Assembly: GCA_027531145.1 (NCBI GenBank)
Contig: JAPZRF010000008.1
Span: forward strand, 1-64,000
DNA from: Brevundimonas sp.
GTDB taxonomy: Bacteria; Pseudomonadota; Alphaproteobacteria; Caulobacterales; Caulobacteraceae
Length of the DNA: 64,000 nucleotides
Direction of reading: 5' to 3'
Shown: one piece after another, positions 16,112 through 25,592 of the stretch
Position numbering within the stretch: position 1 is the stretch's first letter
Layout: each line of letters starts with the position of its first letter
The notes under the pieces: generated by a model
What the model was told of the DNA's origin: nothing
Databases searched by the model: none
Seen by the model: the letters and a program-made list of their open reading frames with translations, nothing else
Translations under genes and position numbers: made by a program

Positions 16112-17359
16112 TCAGCGGTCCTCAGGCCCCGGCAGGGCGGCGCCCTGCATCACACGGCCGGCGATGCGCCGGAGGGCGCGGATATCCTGCGTGGGATCTG
16201 CGTCGAGGATCAGGAAATCGGCCTCGCAACCGGGGTCGAGACAGCCGATCCGGCGCTCCGGAAACAGTCGGGCGCCGGTGGACAGGACCATGGTCGCGGC
16301 TTCGGCGGAGGTCATGGCGCCGATCTCCACGAGATGCTCGGCTTCGGTCCAGACAGGCCCGAAGCCGTCGGTGCCCATCAGAACCTTGACGCCGGCGACC
16401 CGAAGCAGTCGCAGGTTCTCGCGCTGGACGGCGGCGACGTTGGCCAGGTCAGCTGACAGCGCGGTTTCGGCGTCATAGGCGTCGCCCCGGATCAGGGCAT
16501 AGGTCGGGATCACCTGCATGCCCGCCGCGGCCACGAGGGTGGCGATCTCCGGCGTCAGTCTGGCCCCCGCCAGTTCCGCCTCGGTGGTCGCAGCGTAGCC
16601 CGGCAGATGTCCGGCCACATCGGCGCCGGCGCGCGTGGCCACCGCAAGGTCATGGGCGGTCTCCACATGGACGACCACGAACAGGCCCCGGGCATGAGCG
16701 GCCGCCACCAGATACGGCATGTTCTCGGGATTAAGCCCCTTGCGACCGTAGGCGTCGGAATCATCCCTGAGTTCCGCGTAGTGTTCGGAGTCCAGCAGGT
16801 AGGCCTTCACGAAGTCGGCCCCCTGACTGACCAGCAGGTCGAGGGCCGCGTCGATCTCGGCCGGTGTGGCGCCGTAGTGGAAGGCGTTGCCGACGAACCA
16901 TTCGCGGGGCCGCCCGCCATAGACAGGGCCGGCGAGAATCTCGACGTACAGCCGTTCGGGATGCCCGCCGGGTTCGGTGATGCCGCCCTGCGACACCCGC
17001 ACGTCATACGCGTCCGGGCGGGCCCAGAACGCCTTCGCATCGGGGCCCAGGACGACCGTGTTCGGGTTCCAGACGTAGAAGACGCCGGCGTCGGTGTAAC
17101 GACGGCTCGCCTCGGGCGTGGCAGGCGTCACATGGGCGTGGGCGTTGCCATAAGCTGGGGTCAGATACCGGCCCGCGACGGAGACCCTGTGGGCGTCCGG
17201 TCGCGCCTGACCCGGCGCGACGATGCGGTCGCCCTCGACCACCACCGCGCCGCGGGTGAAGCCGGAGCCGGTCCAGACCTCGCCGCCCTCGTAGATCGTC
17301 TGGGGGGGAGGCGAGGTGTCGGCAAGTCCGAGCGCGACGGTCATCAGCAGGCCAAGCAT
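16112..17359 (-). CDS. secreted amidohydrolase
   Basis: A metal-dependent hydrolase of about 415 residues. Metal-binding motifs are visible in order: GNAHAHVT (HxH), DFVKAYL (possible carbamylated Lys), VVVHVETAHD, GHLPGY, and LMGTDGFGP (distal Asp). The C-terminal beta sandwich carries GCEADFLILDADP. The ATG at 17359 gives a hydrophobic signal-like start MLGLLMTVALGLA; the track start at 17389 adds ten residues. Members often act as imidazolonepropionase-like dipeptidases or lactonases; the substrate here is unknown. Confidence 0.8.
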   Translation of the reverse strand: MLGLLMTVALGLADTSPPPQTIYEGGEVWTGSGFTRGAVVVEGDRIVAPGQARPDAHRVSVAGRYLTPAYGNAHAHVTPATPEASRRYTDAGVFYVWNPNTVVLGPDAKAFWARPDAYDVRVSQGGITEPGGHPERLYVEILAGPVYGGRPREWFVGNAFHYGATPAEIDAALDLLVSQGADFVKAYLLDSEHYAELRDDSDAYGRKGLNPENMPYLVAAAHARGLFVVVHVETAHDLAVATRAGADVAGHLPGYAATTEAELAGARLTPEIATLVAAAGMQVIPTYALIRGDAYDAETALSADLANVAAVQRENLRLLRVAGVKVLMGTDGFGPVWTEAEHLVEIGAMTSAEAATMVLSTGARLFPERRIGCLDPGCEADFLILDADPTQDIRALRRIAGRVMQGAALPGPEDR

Positions 17360-17471
17360 GGGCAAGCCTTTCGGGGCAGGAGCGTCCATCTGCGCCAGAC
17401 CAGCCTCCGACGCCCGCCGGCCGCAAGGGCGTATCGGTCAATCGACCGCGGCGTTCCGGTGAACGGACCGG

Positions 17472-18281
17472 CTACAACGCCCGGGCGCGAAGCGCGCGTG
17501 CGCCAGCCCGGCTGGCAGCGATCGGCGGCCCCGCCGTCATGTGCAGGATCAGCCGCCCGCCGCCGGCCGGTTCGGCGCGCTGCAGGTGATCGAGGTTGAT
17601 GATCGCCGAGCGGTGCACCCGCACGAACCGCAGGGGATCCAGCAGCGCCTCGAAGACCCCGAGGCGCGTCGCCACCAGCTGGACGCCATCCAGCGTCAGC
17701 AGCTCGCTGTAGTCATCTGCGCCCCGGATGCAGACCAGTCGCGTCAGGGCCAGCGGTGCGAGCGTGTCGCCGTCCCTCACAAGATGCGGCGTGGTGGCGA
17801 CAGGGCCGTCGACCAGAACCACCGTCGCCTCGCGTCTGGGCTGTTCGAGCGCGCAGAGGCAGGCGAGCAGGCCATAGACGAAAAGACCCTGGAAGAACTG
17901 CCAATCCGCGGCCGGACCCTCAAGGAACGGATTGACGACGAAGCGCATCACCGATGACCCGCCGAGCATGGCCCCGGCCAGCGTCAGCAGCCACAGCCAC
18001 AGCAGGCTGAAGACGACGGCGAGGCCGACGTGCAGGACGAGCCCGGGCGCGGGCCTCAGCCGGAGAATCCGCTGGACCCAGGGCCGGGCCACGGCGGCGG
18101 TGATCGCCAGCGGGACCACGTTGCGGGCGGTGGTCTCTAGCAACGTGCCGATGTCCGGCTGACGGGTCGCGGCGAAGAAGGCGAGGTAGGCGGCCGTCAC
18201 GAGCGCGAGCGCCTGGATGTCCCGGCGCGACCCCAGACGTCTCCAGGCAGTCGGAACCGGGGTGCGCCCGTCAGTCGTCAC
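17472..18281 (-). CDS. membrane-bound LytTR transcriptional regulator
   Basis: The 269-residue protein has four predicted membrane helices in residues 20-150 and a C-terminal LytTR DNA-binding domain (LTRLVCIRGADDYSELLTLDG...RFVRVHRSAIINLDHL). It is thus a one-piece membrane-anchored regulator rather than a response regulator. Its start overlaps the GNAT gene stop (ATGA), so it is the last gene of an operon with the acetyltransferase and isovaleryl-CoA dehydrogenase. Its signal and targets are unknown. Confidence 0.85.
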   Translation of the reverse strand: MTTDGRTPVPTAWRRLGSRRDIQALALVTAAYLAFFAATRQPDIGTLLETTARNVVPLAITAAVARPWVQRILRLRPAPGLVLHVGLAVVFSLLWLWLLTLAGAMLGGSSVMRFVVNPFLEGPAADWQFFQGLFVYGLLACLCALEQPRREATVVLVDGPVATTPHLVRDGDTLAPLALTRLVCIRGADDYSELLTLDGVQLVATRLGVFEALLDPLRFVRVHRSAIINLDHLQRAEPAGGGRLILHMTAGPPIAASRAGARALRARAL

Positions 18282-18775
18282 GCGCCGGCCTCTCCGCCGA
18301 ACACCCGCACCATATAGGCCGCCTCGGAGCCATACGCGGCGACCTTGGCGGCGAGGGCGGTGGGCAGGTCGGGGGCGTCGCGCCAGCCGAGGCGCAGCCA
18401 GACGGGGCGGGCCCCGCTGACAGCGATCAGCTCGGAGCGGGCAGGGCGGCAGCGGGCGAGGACATGCTCGACAAGTGCGCGGCCGAGGCCGAGGCCGCGG
18501 CCCTCGGGCGCGACCGACAGATCATGGATGTACCAGCAGGCGTCGCCGACGGGCGTCAGCACCTGGTCCGGCGTCGGCGGGTCGAACGACCGCCACGGGT
18601 GGCTGAGCAGCCAGGCCAGCGGCCGGCCGTCCCGCTCCACCGCCCAGCAGTGGTCCGGGGCGATGTCGATGCGGCTGGCGAAGGCCTCGGGGCCGTCGCG
18701 CAGCGCCTCGGCATAGCCGAGCGCCTGAAGCGCCAGGGCGGCCTCCAGGTCGGCCCGGACGAGCGGCCGGATCAC
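18278..18775 (-). CDS. GNAT-family N-acetyltransferase
   Basis: A 165-residue acetyltransferase with the acetyl-CoA motif [25 protein letters not shown] (R/Q-x-x-G-x-G/A). I start at the GTG that overlaps the ivd stop by four bases; the track frame extends 33 residues into ivd with no support. It also overlaps the LytTR gene by four bases, so the three genes are coupled. The substrate is unknown; the position after an acyl-CoA dehydrogenase does not by itself define one. Confidence 0.85.
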   Translation of the reverse strand: MIRPLVRADLEAALALQALGYAEALRDGPEAFASRIDIAPDHCWAVERDGRPLAWLLSHPWRSFDPPTPDQVLTPVGDACWYIHDLSVAPEGRGLGLGRALVEHVLARCRPARSELIAVSGARPVWLRLGWRDAPDLPTALAAKVAAYGSEAAYMVRVFGGEAGA

Positions 18776-19932
18776 CCCAGCAGCTCGCGCCCGATCAAGA
18801 AGCGGCGGATCTCGTTGGTGCCGGCGCCGATGTCGTAGAGCTTGGCGTCGCGGGCCAGCCGCTCGACCGGCCATTCTTTCGTATAGCCGGCGCCGCCGAG
18901 GGCCTGGATGGCCTCCAGCGTCACCTTCACCGCGTTCTCGCTGGCCAGCAGGATGGCCCCGGCGGCGTCGTAGCGGGTGGTCAGGCCGGCGTCGCAGGCG
19001 CGCGCCACGGCGTAGACATAGGCCCGGGCGCTGTTCAGGGCGACGTACATGTCCGCCACCTTGCCCTGCATCAGCTGGAACGAGCCGATGGCCTTGCCGA
19101 ACTGCTTGCGGTCGCGGACGTAGGGCAGGACCACGTCCAGCGCCGCCTGCATGATGCCGAGCGGGCCCGCCGCCAGCACGGCGCGCTCATAGTCGAGGCC
19201 GGACATGAGTACGGCGGCACCGCGGCCCTCGCCGCCCATGACATTCTCTTCCGGGACCTCGCAGTCCTCGAACACCAGCTCCGCCGTGTCCGAGCCGCGC
19301 ATGCCCATCTTGTCGAGCTTCTTCGAGACGCTGAAGCCCTTCATGCCCTTCTCGATCAGGAAGGCGGTGACGCCGCCGTTGCCCTCGCCGGTGCGGGCGT
19401 AGACCACCAGGGTCTCGGCGTGCGGGGCGTTGGTGATCCAGAACTTGGTCCCGTTCAGGACGTAGCGGTCTCCCGTCTTCTCGGCCCGCGTGCGCATCGA
19501 CATGACGTCCGACCCCGATCCGGCCTCGGACATGGCCAGCGAGCCGACATGTTCGCCCGAGATCAGCTTTGGCAGGTAGCGCGCCTTCTGCTCGTCCGTG
19601 CCCCAGCGACGGATCTGGTTGACGCACAGGTTGGAGTGGGCACCGTAGGACAGGCCGATCGAGGCGGAGGCACGGGATACCTCCTCCATGGACACGCAGT
19701 GCTCAAGGTAGCCGAGGCCCAGCCCGCCCCACTGCTCCTCGACGGTGATCCCATGCAGGCCCAGCTCGCCCATCTCGGGCCACAGGTCGCGGGCAAAGGT
19801 GTTGGTGGCGTCGATCTCGGCCGCGCGGGGGGCCAGCCGGTCGGCCGCCCAGCGGGCGGTGGTGTCGCGGATGGCGTCTGCGGTCTCACCGAGGCTGAAT
19901 TCCATGGACTGGGGGGCGAAGGGGATGCTCAT
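18772..19932 (-). CDS. ivd: isovaleryl-CoA dehydrogenase
   Basis: The 386-residue flavoprotein oxidises isovaleryl-CoA to 3-methylcrotonyl-CoA in leucine degradation. Acyl-CoA dehydrogenase signatures are [13 protein letters not shown] (FAD/substrate), [28 protein letters not shown] and the terminal [19 protein letters not shown]. The Glu in [11 protein letters not shown] is at the position used as catalytic base in isovaleryl-type enzymes, which separates it from short-chain relatives. Later pathway genes mccB, a hydratase and mccA lie 20-25 kb away. It is the first gene of an operon with GNAT and LytTR genes. Confidence 0.9.
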   Translation of the reverse strand: MSIPFAPQSMEFSLGETADAIRDTTARWAADRLAPRAAEIDATNTFARDLWPEMGELGLHGITVEEQWGGLGLGYLEHCVSMEEVSRASASIGLSYGAHSNLCVNQIRRWGTDEQKARYLPKLISGEHVGSLAMSEAGSGSDVMSMRTRAEKTGDRYVLNGTKFWITNAPHAETLVVYARTGEGNGGVTAFLIEKGMKGFSVSKKLDKMGMRGSDTAELVFEDCEVPEENVMGGEGRGAAVLMSGLDYERAVLAAGPLGIMQAALDVVLPYVRDRKQFGKAIGSFQLMQGKVADMYVALNSARAYVYAVARACDAGLTTRYDAAGAILLASENAVKVTLEAIQALGGAGYTKEWPVERLARDAKLYDIGAGTNEIRRFLIGRELLG

Positions 19933-19977
19933 GGCTGTGGCCTAGCACCCCAGGTCGCGAGGGCAAAGCCGCTGCGG

Positions 19978-21960
19978 TCAGGCGTCGCGGGGGACCGGGT
20001 CGCGGGCGTGGGCTTCACGCCAAAGACGCCATAGGTTGAAGCCCGAGATGCCGCTGCAGCCGGCCCCGATCAGCGCCAGGGCGGCGAACACCAGCAGGGT
20101 TTCGCCGCTCGGGCCCGCGCCCTCGTCGAACAGGGCCTGGGCCGCCGGAACCGCCGCGCCCAGCGACACCAGCCCGACCGCACCCATGCCGGCATAGGCC
20201 CCCAGCTGGCCGAAGTCGAAGCGGCGGCCGGGCGTCTCGATGATCTCGTGGCGCAGGACCGGGCCGAGGCCGATGTCGGCCGCGAGCTCGTCCTCACTGA
20301 ACAGATCCGTCTCCAGCGACCTGGCCTGCGGCTGGCGCTCCTCGGTCGGCCAGACCGGGCGCTGCACATCGGGCTCCATGGATGGCGGCGGCGTGAGCAC
20401 GAGGGGTGCGACCGGAGCCGCCTCCATCTCGATCAGGGGGGGGGTGGCCAAGGCGTCTGCAGACGGCGCGGTCGGCAGGGGTTCGGGTGCCGGCAGGGGG
20501 GCCGCCGCCATGACAGGCTCCGCTTCGGTCGAGGCCTCCGGCAGCAGAAGCGGCCCGGCCAGGACGGCGGTCATCGGCCCGCTGGCGGCGACTGGCGGAC
20601 GCAGCTTCTCGGCGGGCTGGGCTGGCGGCGGGGGTGCGACGGGCGCGGCGGGGCGGGCGAGCTGGGGCAGGGGACCGCCGACCTGGACGGCGAATGGCGA
20701 CATCTGGCGCCGCATCAGCTCGGCCAGTATGGCCTGGCGGTCGACTTCCGGCGCGGCCGGTGGCGACGGGTCGACGGCGGCGACCGCAAGGGCGGGCTCG
20801 GGCCCGGTGTCCGACTCCGGGGACTGCGCCCCAGAGGACTCCGCCCCAGAGGACTCCGCCACGGGGGCCTCCGCCACGGGGGCCTCCGTCGCCAGGGACG
20901 GCGTCACCGGTTCGGTTGTCGGGGTTTCCGGACCCGGGGAAGGCGGATCGAGGGCGGGTGACACCTCAACTGTCGGTTCCGGCGGGGCGGCCCGGGCGGC
21001 GACTGCGGCCAGCTGGGCCCCAGGCGTCGGCGCGACGTTCGTGGGCTCGACCAGTCGCGGCGCAGCGCGCCCCGCGGGCTCGCCCAGCAGATGCGAGACG
21101 GCGGCTGCATAGCGTAGCGAGAAGGCCGGCAGCGTCGGCGATGCCTGCGGGGTGGCAGGTGCCTCATCGGCGATCGGGGCGGCGGGGGTCTCCTCCGCAA
21201 TCGGGCGAAAAAGGACCTCGGGTACGAGACTCTCTGCCGACTCCGGCCTGGCGGCGGGGGCAGGCACCGCGGCCACGTCCGACGCAGCCTCGGCGTCCGG
21301 GACGACCGCATCCGGCGTCGCCGCGGCGGCGTCGGCCGCAGGGATCGCCGCCGGCTGTTCCGCGCCAGCAGCCTCCGCGGGCGGTGTTTCCGCCGGGGGC
21401 GTCGTCTCGACTATGACAGGCGCGACGGCCTCGGGTGCCGCCGACGACAGGAGGGTGGCGACGGTCACGGGGGTGTCGGGATCGGTCCCGAAAAGGGCCC
21501 ACTCAGCGTGGCGGCGCCGGCCGGCGCGGGCCAGGGCCGGATCGATATCGGCGCTGGCGGCAAGGGCGCGCGCCGCGCCTTCGGGGCCCTCGGCATTGAG
21601 GGCGGCCAGCACCTCGGACGTGACGAAGGATTCGACTCCGACGCTGACAGCGAAGCTGGCGAGAGCGTCAAACTGGTGCTGGTTGAGCGGTCGGCTGACG
21701 CGGTCGTTGAGGACTGCAATGATCGGCAGCAGGTCATACTGCAGCAGCAGTTCAGCATCTGCCTCGCTCACCGTCAGGCCTTCCCGGGCCGACCGGGTGT
21801 GGCCGTAGCCGAGGGCCCAGCGGCCGTCGGGCCGGCACCAGGCGCGCGGCTGGAAGCCCTCGAGACTCTTGATGAGGACGAGGCCTTCGCGGGAGACCTT
21901 TCTGCGCGGGGCGACGGGGTCAGACACCGGGGCGTGTTCCAGGTTGGGACGATCGAACAT
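19978..21960 (-). CDS. spmX: SpmX, polar localisation factor with muramidase-like domain
   Basis: The 660-residue protein has a GH24 lysozyme-like domain (about residues 20-160: LIKSLEGFQPRAWCRPDGRWALGYGHT), a very long Pro/Ala/Glu-rich linker (about 180-550), and two C-terminal membrane segments (AGMGAVGLVSLGAAVPAAQAL; TLLVFAALALIGAGCSGISG). That is the SpmX layout: in Caulobacter it localises the kinase DivJ at the stalked pole. The GH24 Glu is kept (E34) but the usual Asp and Thr positions read R43 and A49, in line with a domain used for localisation. The start is the ATG at 21960. Confidence 0.9.
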   Translation of the reverse strand: MFDRPNLEHAPVSDPVAPRRKVSREGLVLIKSLEGFQPRAWCRPDGRWALGYGHTRSAREGLTVSEADAELLLQYDLLPIIAVLNDRVSRPLNQHQFDALASFAVSVGVESFVTSEVLAALNAEGPEGAARALAASADIDPALARAGRRRHAEWALFGTDPDTPVTVATLLSSAAPEAVAPVIVETTPPAETPPAEAAGAEQPAAIPAADAAAATPDAVVPDAEAASDVAAVPAPAARPESAESLVPEVLFRPIAEETPAAPIADEAPATPQASPTLPAFSLRYAAAVSHLLGEPAGRAAPRLVEPTNVAPTPGAQLAAVAARAAPPEPTVEVSPALDPPSPGPETPTTEPVTPSLATEAPVAEAPVAESSGAESSGAQSPESDTGPEPALAVAAVDPSPPAAPEVDRQAILAELMRRQMSPFAVQVGGPLPQLARPAAPVAPPPPAQPAEKLRPPVAASGPMTAVLAGPLLLPEASTEAEPVMAAAPLPAPEPLPTAPSADALATPPLIEMEAAPVAPLVLTPPPSMEPDVQRPVWPTEERQPQARSLETDLFSEDELAADIGLGPVLRHEIIETPGRRFDFGQLGAYAGMGAVGLVSLGAAVPAAQALFDEGAGPSGETLLVFAALALIGAGCSGISGFNLWRLWREAHARDPVPRDA

Positions 21961-22025
21961 GGCTCGTTCCGATCCACGCAAGCTCCGGGCCGCGAACCGG
22001 GTTCCGGTTCGCTACGATGTTCACG

Positions 22026-23438
22026 TCACAGCAGGACGACGGTCGCCAGGCCCAGAAAGATCAGGAAGCCGAACACGTCGGTCGTGGCGGTCACGAACAC
22101 GGATGAGGAGACCGCCGGATCGAATTTCAGGCGCGACAGGGTCAGGGGCGTCAGCACTCCGACGGTGGCGGCGACCAGCAGGTTCAGCACCATGGCGGCC
22201 CCGATGACGAGCCCGATCTCGGCGTCCCGGGCCCAGAGCCCGGCGGCGAGGCCGATCATGGGGGCGAGGATCAGACCATTGGCCAGTCCCACCGCCAGCT
22301 CGCGGAAGAAGGTGCGGACCGCGTTGGACCTGTTCAGCTCGCGTGTGGCCAGCGCCCGCACGGTAACCGTGAGGCCCTGGGTGCCGGCGTTGCCGCCTAG
22401 CGCCGAGACGATCGGCATCAGCACCGCAAGGGCGACGATCTGCTCAATGGTGGCTGAGAACAGCGAGATCACCGCGGCGCCGAGCGCGGCCGTGCCGAGG
22501 TTCAGGGTGAGCCATGGCGCGCGCGAGCGCACCACATTCCACACCCCGTCGCCCCGGCCCTCGTCGGAGACGCCGGCGAGGCGGAGGATGTCCTCACGGT
22601 TCTCTTCCTGGATGATGTTGACGATGTCATCGACGGTGATCTGGCCGACCAGCCGCCCCGCAGCATCGACCACAGGGGCCGAGATCAGGTGGTACTTCTC
22701 GAAGATGTAGGCGACCTCTTCCTGGTCCTGGCTGACGTCGATCTCGGTGGCCGACTCCATCAGCTCGGTCAGGGGGGTGGATCGCGGTGCGCGCAGCAGC
22801 CGGCTGATAGCGACCCCGCCGAGAGGCCGGTTCAGGGGATCCACCACATAGATGTCGAAGAACAGCTCCGGCAGGTCCTCGCCCTGGGCCCGGACGTGGT
22901 CGATGGTGTCGCCGACGTTCCAGAACTGGGGCGCGGCCATGACCTCGCGCTGCATCAGACGGCCGGCGGAGTCCTCGGCATAGCCAAGGGAGTTCTCGAT
23001 GGCCGCCCGGTCGACCTCCGGCATGGCTGCCAGCACCCGCGCACGCTGGTCGTCCTCGAGGTCCTCGACAACGGCCGCGGCGTCGTCCGAGTCCAGCTCC
23101 TGCAGAGCCTCGGCCAGGGTCCCGTGCGGCACCCGCTCCAGCACCTCCTCGCGTATGCCGTCGTCCAGCTCGGGCAGGGTCTCGGCCAGCAGGTCCGGCG
23201 GCAGCCACAATACGACTACGGCGCGGTGCTCGGCCGTGAGAAAGCCCATCAGGTCGGCGACGTCGGCAGGGTGCAGGTCTTCCAGCAAACCGCGCAGGCG
23301 AAGCCCGTCGCCGTCGTCTGCGGCGTCGATGACGCGTGCCACGAAGGCCGGGGTCAGGGCGTAGTCCCCTCCCAGCGCCTCTTGCAGGTCGGCGTCGGGT
23401 GACCCTGTAGACAGGGGGGCGGAGTCGCTGATGCTCAC
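22026..23438 (-). CDS. mgtE: magnesium transporter MgtE
   Basis: A 470-residue protein with the MgtE N domain (helical repeats with LHPADVADLMGFL and ELDSDDAAAVVEDLEDDQR), two CBS domains (about 150-270, LPELFFDIYVVDPLNRPLGG and YHLISAPVVDAAGRLVGQITVDDI) and five membrane helices with the conserved pore sequence PIVSALGGNAGTQG. It imports Mg2+ and is gated by Mg2+ binding in the cytosolic domains. I prefer the GTG at 23438 with GGGAGG upstream over the ATG at 23480. Confidence 0.95.
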   Translation of the reverse strand: MSISDSAPLSTGSPDADLQEALGGDYALTPAFVARVIDAADDGDGLRLRGLLEDLHPADVADLMGFLTAEHRAVVVLWLPPDLLAETLPELDDGIREEVLERVPHGTLAEALQELDSDDAAAVVEDLEDDQRARVLAAMPEVDRAAIENSLGYAEDSAGRLMQREVMAAPQFWNVGDTIDHVRAQGEDLPELFFDIYVVDPLNRPLGGVAISRLLRAPRSTPLTELMESATEIDVSQDQEEVAYIFEKYHLISAPVVDAAGRLVGQITVDDIVNIIQEENREDILRLAGVSDEGRGDGVWNVVRSRAPWLTLNLGTAALGAAVISLFSATIEQIVALAVLMPIVSALGGNAGTQGLTVTVRALATRELNRSNAVRTFFRELAVGLANGLILAPMIGLAAGLWARDAEIGLVIGAAMVLNLLVAATVGVLTPLTLSRLKFDPAVSSSVFVTATTDVFGFLIFLGLATVVLL

Positions 23439-23618
23439 GCGGGCCTCCCTGCCTTGGATCAGCGTCTGGCCGATCGCCATTCCCGGAACAGATCGACGCT
23501 CGCAAGGAGACGACGGCCATCGGGTGTCTCGCGCAGGCGAGGACTCCGGTCAAGACGGCCAGCGTACCCGGCGGCCTCTCAAGGACTTCGTCCTTCGAAG
23601 CCCGCAGCCGAAGCAGGA

Positions 23619-23703
23619 TGGTGCGGTCGAGAAGACTCGAACTTCCACGGGTTACCCCACAGCGACCTCAACGCTGCGCGTCTACCAATTCCGCCACGAC
23701 CGC
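23619..23703 (-). tRNA. tRNA-Leu (anticodon GAG)
   Basis: On the minus strand it starts GCGGTCGTGGCGGAATTGG and ends GACCGCACCA with encoded CCA. The anticodon arm GCAGCGTTGAGGTCGCTG shows GAG, reading CUC/CUU. A long variable arm and GTTCGAGTC T-loop confirm leucine type. mgtE lies downstream on the same strand. Confidence 0.95.
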
Positions 23704-23779
23704 TCGCCCCGGAGCGGGCGGGAATAGCGGAGTGTCGGGCGGAAGGGAAGGGGCTTCCTTGCGCGGCCGCGTTCAGGCT

Positions 23780-24064
23780 TCAGGCTGTGCCGGCCATGAA
23801 GTCGTAAACGTCGGCCTGGCGGGTGACGACGATGATGATGCGGTCGTCGCGCAGCTCGATCTGCCCCCGGGCGACCGGGTGGTTGTTGGCGAGAATCCAG
23901 ACCTCGTCGTTCTCGCTCGCATCGAGCGGAATCACTGCGCCCCGGCCCATGCGCAGAAGCTGGGCCATAGGCAGCACGGAGCGTCCGAGCACGACGCTGA
24001 TCTCGACATTGACGGCTTCAACCTGGGACATGGAACACTCGGGACCGGGAGACGTATCTTGCAT
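23780..24064 (-). CDS. fliN: FliN/SpoA-type flagellar motor switch protein
   Basis: A 94-residue protein made almost wholly of a SpoA domain: VNVEISVVLGRSVLPMAQLLRMGRGAVIPLDASENDEVWILANNHPVARGQIELRDDRIIIVVTRQ. This is the C-terminal fold of FliN, which forms the switch complex at the base of the flagellum. An internal ATG (MSQVEAV) is an alternative start. It is isolated from other flagellar genes, so a second FliN-like paralogue elsewhere is possible. It is divergent from lipB with 30 bases between. Confidence 0.75.
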   Translation of the reverse strand: MQDTSPGPECSMSQVEAVNVEISVVLGRSVLPMAQLLRMGRGAVIPLDASENDEVWILANNHPVARGQIELRDDRIIIVVTRQADVYDFMAGTA

Positions 24065-24094
24065 GGTCGCCCCTGAATCCCACATTCACCGCCC

Positions 24095-24817
24095 ATGATT
24101 GCCGAGCCGTTAACCTCCTCCTCTCAACCCCTCTGGCGGGGTGACCAAAGGCCCGTGGAATGGCGCGTTTCTCCTGGCCTCACGCCCTATGACGACGCGG
24201 TCGCCGCCATGGAGGCGCGGGTCGCGGCCGTCGCCGCCGGCGAGGCGGAGGAACTGGTCTGGCTGCTGGAGCACCCGCCGCTCTACACGGCCGGAATCTC
24301 GGCCCGCGACGAGGACCTGCTGGACCGGCGCTTTCCGGTGCACGCCACCGGGCGGGGCGGCCAGTTCACCTATCACGGGCCGGGCCAGCGGGTGGCCTAT
24401 GTCATGCTCGACCTCGACAAGCGCGGACGGGATGTGCGCGGCTTCGTCCGGGGGCTGGAGCGCTGGCTGATCTCGGCCCTCGGGACCTTCGGCGTCCCGG
24501 CCGATGTGCGCGAGGGCCGGGTGGGGGTCTGGGTCGAGCGTAAAGGTGCGGGCTGGGCCCGCGAGGACAAGATCGCCGCCATCGGCGTGAAGGTGCGCCG
24601 CTGGGTCAGCTTCCATGGCGTCAGCCTGAACGTGGAGCCGGACCTGACCCACTTCGACGGCATCGTCCCGTGCGGCATCCGCGAGCACGGGGTGACCAGT
24701 CTGGTGGACCTCGGAGTTCCGGCGACGATGGACGAGGCGGACGCTGCCCTGAAGTCGGCGTTTCAGGAAGTCTTCGGGCCGGTGAAGGCCGACAATCCTG
24801 CGGGCGGCGCGCCGTAG
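24095..24817 (+). CDS. lipB: octanoyltransferase LipB
   Basis: The 240-residue enzyme moves octanoyl groups from acyl carrier protein onto lipoyl domains, the first step of lipoate synthesis. Conserved parts are [33 protein letters not shown], and the catalytic pair Lys159 ([11 protein letters not shown]) and Cys193 ([13 protein letters not shown]), spaced 34 residues apart as in E. coli. Its end overlaps the DUF805 gene on the opposite strand by 55 bases. Confidence 0.97.
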   Translation: MIAEPLTSSSQPLWRGDQRPVEWRVSPGLTPYDDAVAAMEARVAAVAAGEAEELVWLLEHPPLYTAGISARDEDLLDRRFPVHATGRGGQFTYHGPGQRVAYVMLDLDKRGRDVRGFVRGLERWLISALGTFGVPADVREGRVGVWVERKGAGWAREDKIAAIGVKVRRWVSFHGVSLNVEPDLTHFDGIVPCGIREHGVTSLVDLGVPATMDEADAALKSAFQEVFGPVKADNPAGGAP

Positions 24818-25176
24818 CGGTTGAAGGCCGTCTGGCCGGGCCAGAGGCCAAGTCCGCCGATGACCAGCAGGGCGCCGCCGGCCGTCGCCTCGCCGTCGGA
24901 GAGGGCGTTGAGCGTGAACAGGCCGCCGAGGATCGGCCAGATCCACCAGCCGGCGCGCCCGACATCGTGCAGGCGCTGGGACAGCAGACAGGCGAGGCTG
25001 AATAGCAGGGGCAGCCGCAGCGCCATCGCGACAAGGCCCGTCCCCCCCTCGTCCGGCAGCTGGTCCACGACGAGGGCCAGGCCCGCCAGCAGGCCGATGC
25101 CCAGCAGGAAGGGCAGCCGGCCGATCCGGCCGTCGCCGGTCAGCAGGGTGTCCACAATCTGATGCCGGAGGCTCAT
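24763..25176 (-). CDS. DUF805-like membrane protein
   Basis: A 137-residue protein with about four membrane helices and the DUF805 landmarks [29 protein letters not shown] and a final FNRYGAPP. The ATG overlaps the PIN toxin stop by four bases (ATGA) and has AAGGAG upstream, making it the third gene of a unit with the antitoxin and toxin. Function of the family is unknown. The 3' end runs into lipB from the opposite side. Confidence 0.8.
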   Translation of the reverse strand: MSLRHQIVDTLLTGDGRIGRLPFLLGIGLLAGLALVVDQLPDEGGTGLVAMALRLPLLFSLACLLSQRLHDVGRAGWWIWPILGGLFTLNALSDGEATAGGALLVIGGLGLWPGQTAFNRYGAPPAGLSAFTGPKTS

Positions 25177-25592
25177 GTGACACTCCTTGGGGGTATCGCG
25201 CCGACTTGCCGCAGATGACGGATGTCCCCCGGATAGCCGATCACGGCGTCGTCTGACGTCAGCAGGACGCGATCCTCCACGAGCGCCTGGGCCACGATCA
25301 TCCGGTCGAAGGGGTCCTTATGGATCGGCGGGAGCAAGGGCGCGGCGAGCGCATGTTCGCCTGTGACCGGCACCTCCATGTAGCCGGCGCTGATAAGGGC
25401 GTGGCGCAGTGCGGCCGGCTCGACCCTGAAGTCAGGCCGCTCAAGCGCCCTCTTGATGCCAATCTCCCACAGACTCGCCACACTGAAGCCGACGTCAGAG
25501 GCCGGGTCGTCGATCAGGTCCCTCAGCGCCTCGGCTCGCGGATCTCCGGCGACGATCCAGACGAGCAAATGGGTGTCCAGAAGAACCCTCAA
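25173..25592 (-). CDS. PIN-domain toxin, VapC-like
   Basis: A 139-residue PIN-domain ribonuclease with the acidic residues spread as expected: LLDTHLLVWI (first Asp), SVASLWEIGIKRAL (Glu), DPFDRMIVAQAL (Asp) and LLTSDDAVIGY (last Asp). It should cut specific RNAs when not neutralised. It overlaps the antitoxin by four bases upstream and the DUF805 gene by four bases downstream. All catalytic positions look intact. Confidence 0.93.
   Translation of the reverse strand: MRVLLDTHLLVWIVAGDPRAEALRDLIDDPASDVGFSVASLWEIGIKRALERPDFRVEPAALRHALISAGYMEVPVTGEHALAAPLLPPIHKDPFDRMIVAQALVEDRVLLTSDDAVIGYPGDIRHLRQVGAIPPRSVT

Noticed and set aside
23439-23618. magnesium riboswitch upstream of mgtE
   Set aside because: The gap has a small AAGGAC-GAA-GTCCTT hairpin but none of the layout of known Mg2+ leaders that I could recognise.
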